Assembly (NCBI GenBank): GCA_016946835.1
Contig: JACVTC010000096.1
Span: forward strand, 472,501-512,500
DNA from: Neocallimastix lanati (nom. inval.)
Taxonomy: Eukaryota > Neocallimastigomycota > Neocallimastigomycetes > Neocallimastigales > Neocallimastigaceae
Length of the DNA: 40,000 nucleotides
Direction: 5' to 3'
Shown: in pieces, positions 39,101 through 40,000 of the stretch
Numbering within the stretch: position 1 is the stretch's first letter
How the letters are laid out: each line of letters begins with the position of its first letter
Notes under the pieces: model-generated
Database searches by the model: none
What the model was told of the DNA's origin: nothing
What the model saw: the letters and a program-made list of their open reading frames with translations, nothing else
Translations under genes and position numbers: made by a program

Positions 39101-39999
39101 AATTCATAGCTTTCCTTGTGGTCCATGAAGGCAAGGCCTAATTTCTTCGTTACTTGTCTTATATTCATACTTTTGTTGTTCGGTAACTGAATGTTCAATG
39201 GTGAAGACAAAGTAGATAATTGAATTCTGTTGGCGTTTACAAAGTCTCTACAGATGTAACTTCTTGCAGAACCAGAATCAATAAGGACGTTTATTTTCAT
39301 TTTCTTTCCATTATTATTTAATATAAATGTAGTGGTCATTGAATTTGAGGTGTTTGGTGTATAGTTAGCCGAAAGGATGCTTTCTTTGTTTTGATTTTTT
39401 CTGAATTTCTTGTGTACTTTGTTGTTCTTGAATTCCTGTTTTGGATGCTCATCTCTTTTTCTTTTTTGCGACTTGTTGGTTGACTTATTTGTTTTGGCTA
39501 GGTTGTTAATGAAACATTTTTTATCGATGCTGATGATTGAATTTGTTGCTTCAAAAAGGGTCTTTGGTCTTTCGATTTTATCGAACTCCAGACGAACCTC
39601 CTCAAGAAGGCCTCTCCGGATAAGGTCAATAAAAACATCGTCGTTCCAACCAATTCTTGACGCTAATCTTCTGAATTCAATAGTAAAGAAAGCTGCCTTT
39701 CCGAGGTGAAGCTGTTTAAGGTTCAAAAGTTCTTCAATTAAAACAAACCTTTGTTCCTTTGTATCTCCAAAATTTTCTAACAATAACCTCTTAAATTCCT
39801 CATAGGTGAGAGAATTAAGTGTTCCATCAGCCTTGAGAGATAATCCCCATTTTTTAGCTGGTCCATAAAGTTTGCTGATAACGAAAGCGTTTCTAAAGTT
39901 GTCATTTGGGAACGAATTGGCATGTTCATCAAAGAACAATTCACACTGTTCCGTTAGTTCGTTTAGATTAAGCTTTGTGTTGTCTTCATTGCGGGCCAA
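36106..39999 (-). CDS. E5 Gag-Pol polyprotein, partial (about 1297 aa present)
   Basis: The frame runs off the right edge: the first codon seen is TTG, and alignment with E4 indicates about 38 residues missing at the N-terminus. Gag lacks a zinc knuckle and has the same Lys/Arg-rich tail as E4. Protease D-S-G begins at 241, then RT with Y-L-D-D, RNase H (V-E-T-D-A-S), integrase zinc site and D-D-E residues (GVDF, VSDHG, GQIERA), and a G-P-F module. There is no chromodomain, and the RNase H-integrase linker is single-copy. No stop or frameshift is seen in the visible part. Confidence 0.92.
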   Translation of the reverse strand: MARNEDNTKLNLNELTEQCELFFDEHANSFPNDNFRNAFVISKLYGPAKKWGLSLKADGTLNSLTYEEFKRLLLENFGDTKEQRFVLIEELLNLKQLHLGKAAFFTIEFRRLASRIGWNDDVFIDLIRRGLLEEVRLEFDKIERPKTLFEATNSIISIDKKCFINNLAKTNKSTNKSQKRKRDEHPKQEFKNNKVHKKFRKNQNKESILSANYTPNTSNSMTTTFILNNNGKKMKINVLIDSGSARSYICRDFVNANRIQLSTLSSPLNIQLPNNKSMNIRQVTKKLGLAFMDHKESYEFYVATLQLQGISAILGRDWLSIHMPYVDFKNNKIYFLENHCGNHCPSAKGNKFIFHSKDVTAAILPNNENNNVSKDKTETYSISGDELFDIDICAALVNETDKDEIINIYYQDLKIVFEKKEADKLPPHREYDISIDLVPGGQLYYGPVYSLTIVEMEALKNYLKENLDKGFIRKSKSPAGAPVLFVKKQDGSLRLCVDYRKLNSITIRNSYPIPRLVDLIESFKGAVIFTRLDLRSAYNLVRVKEGHEYLTAFRTPLGQFEYLVMPFGLRNAPSVFQRFIQDVLSDAIGIFVQVYLDDIIIYSKSLDEHIQHVRKILSLLIKNGLYVKLEKCDFHVKETIFLGFVVSVNGLSMDRNKVKAVIDWPIPKNIKELQGFLGLCNFYRKFINNFAEIIEPLRRLLKKNSPFIWDVRADNAFNKLKEAFTTEEILVYPDPEKEFFVETDASNFAVGCVLSQISNKDNKLHPVAFYSRSLSSAEINYTIYDKELLAIIVAFETWRHHLEGAKFPVQVVTDHRNLLYFKQPQKLNQRQIRWSLFLSKFTYRISFRSGIKSGKPDSLSRRPDYVNKDSTNEGYPLLDEEIFCCAPSDNLKALIEAQKSDTYCKDTLNKIKTRSNEVKSSLFTIVEGVLHFQNRIIVPSSLKAKVLKMYHDGPTNGHQGVDKTFEKLRRNYWWPNMKKDIKNYISSCDVCGRNKLRRHKPYGKIQPLPVPSRPWEIIGVDFITSLPSSQDCTCLMVVADHLTKMIHLVPCSDVPSADLTAKMLLFNVFRYHGFPKIIVSDHGSQFSSEFWTSLCSAINANPRLATAHHQQSNGQIERANSVIEQYLRCYCSTSQNEWCYYVPLCEMAYNNSLHKSIGKSPFFANYGFNPSCTIESPPVLLKDNASALTRDWSSHFEALKRHLQKAKENFKKFGDSKKATGPSFKVNDFVWLKRYYFTNEPSKKLSSQYLGPFRVLEVRERMNYRLDLPENLHLHPVFHVSQLEPYTKRNPELVDAS

Positions 40000-40000
40000 C

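Larger units (their letters stand above)
35304..40000 (-). mobile_element. E5: Ty3/Gypsy element, cut by the window edge
   Basis: 3' LTR, polypurine tract and nearly the whole gag-pol ORF. The 5' LTR and leader lie beyond 40000. Same family as E4 by protein and LTR structure, but clearly diverged. Confidence 0.88.

Overview
The window is a very AT-rich stretch of eukaryotic repeat DNA. I see no host gene, rRNA or tRNA in it. Everything recognisable belongs to Ty3/Gypsy-type LTR retrotransposons or to repeats derived from them. The base composition, the chromodomain element and the mixture of Gypsy lineages suggest an early-diverging fungus or a relative (Glomeromycotina, Neocallimastigomycota and Microsporidia are possibilities), but the sequence does not settle this. 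All five elements point to the minus strand. I call them E4, E1, E2, E3 and E5 in the order in which they are reached.

Layout: 1-4075 is a tandem array of LTR-like units (ends TGATAC...GTATCA), each carrying an expanded 41/54-bp AT-rich minisatellite. 4079-4978 holds two LTR relics of the E4/E5 family. 4979-6757 is AT-rich low-complexity DNA. 6758-14098 is E4 (LTRs, one 1399-codon gag-pol ORF). 14103-15109 is a probable solo LTR. 15114-21496 is E1 (LTRs, gag ORF, pol ORF). 21500-35302 is E2 (LTRs without a visible difference, gag, and a pol broken by a one-base frameshift). E2 is itself interrupted in its leader by E3 (27597-34377), a chromodomain element with apparently identical LTRs and a GTTAC target duplication. 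35304-40000 is E5, a relative of E4 cut by the window edge.

The elements follow two life styles. E1 and E2 have separate gag and pol frames, a tRNA-type primer-binding site beginning TGG, and the same apparent -1 frameshift signal: U UUA AAC in the gag phase, an 8-nt spacer, then a hairpin. E3 and E4 have one fused gag-pol ORF and no tRNA-type site. Instead, the 11-12 nt directly inside the 5' LTR are an exact complement of a segment within their own LTR, the arrangement known from self-priming Tf1 of fission yeast.

The most unusual observations are: (i) elements joined end to end through only 3-4 bases, three of the joints using GTAT or GTA; (ii) a block of about 150 nt, GC-rich and apparently structured, shared by the leaders of two otherwise different elements (E2 and E4) at the same distance from the start codon; and (iii) a series of stem-loops in the E4/E5-type LTRs whose stems differ in sequence between copies while pairing is kept.
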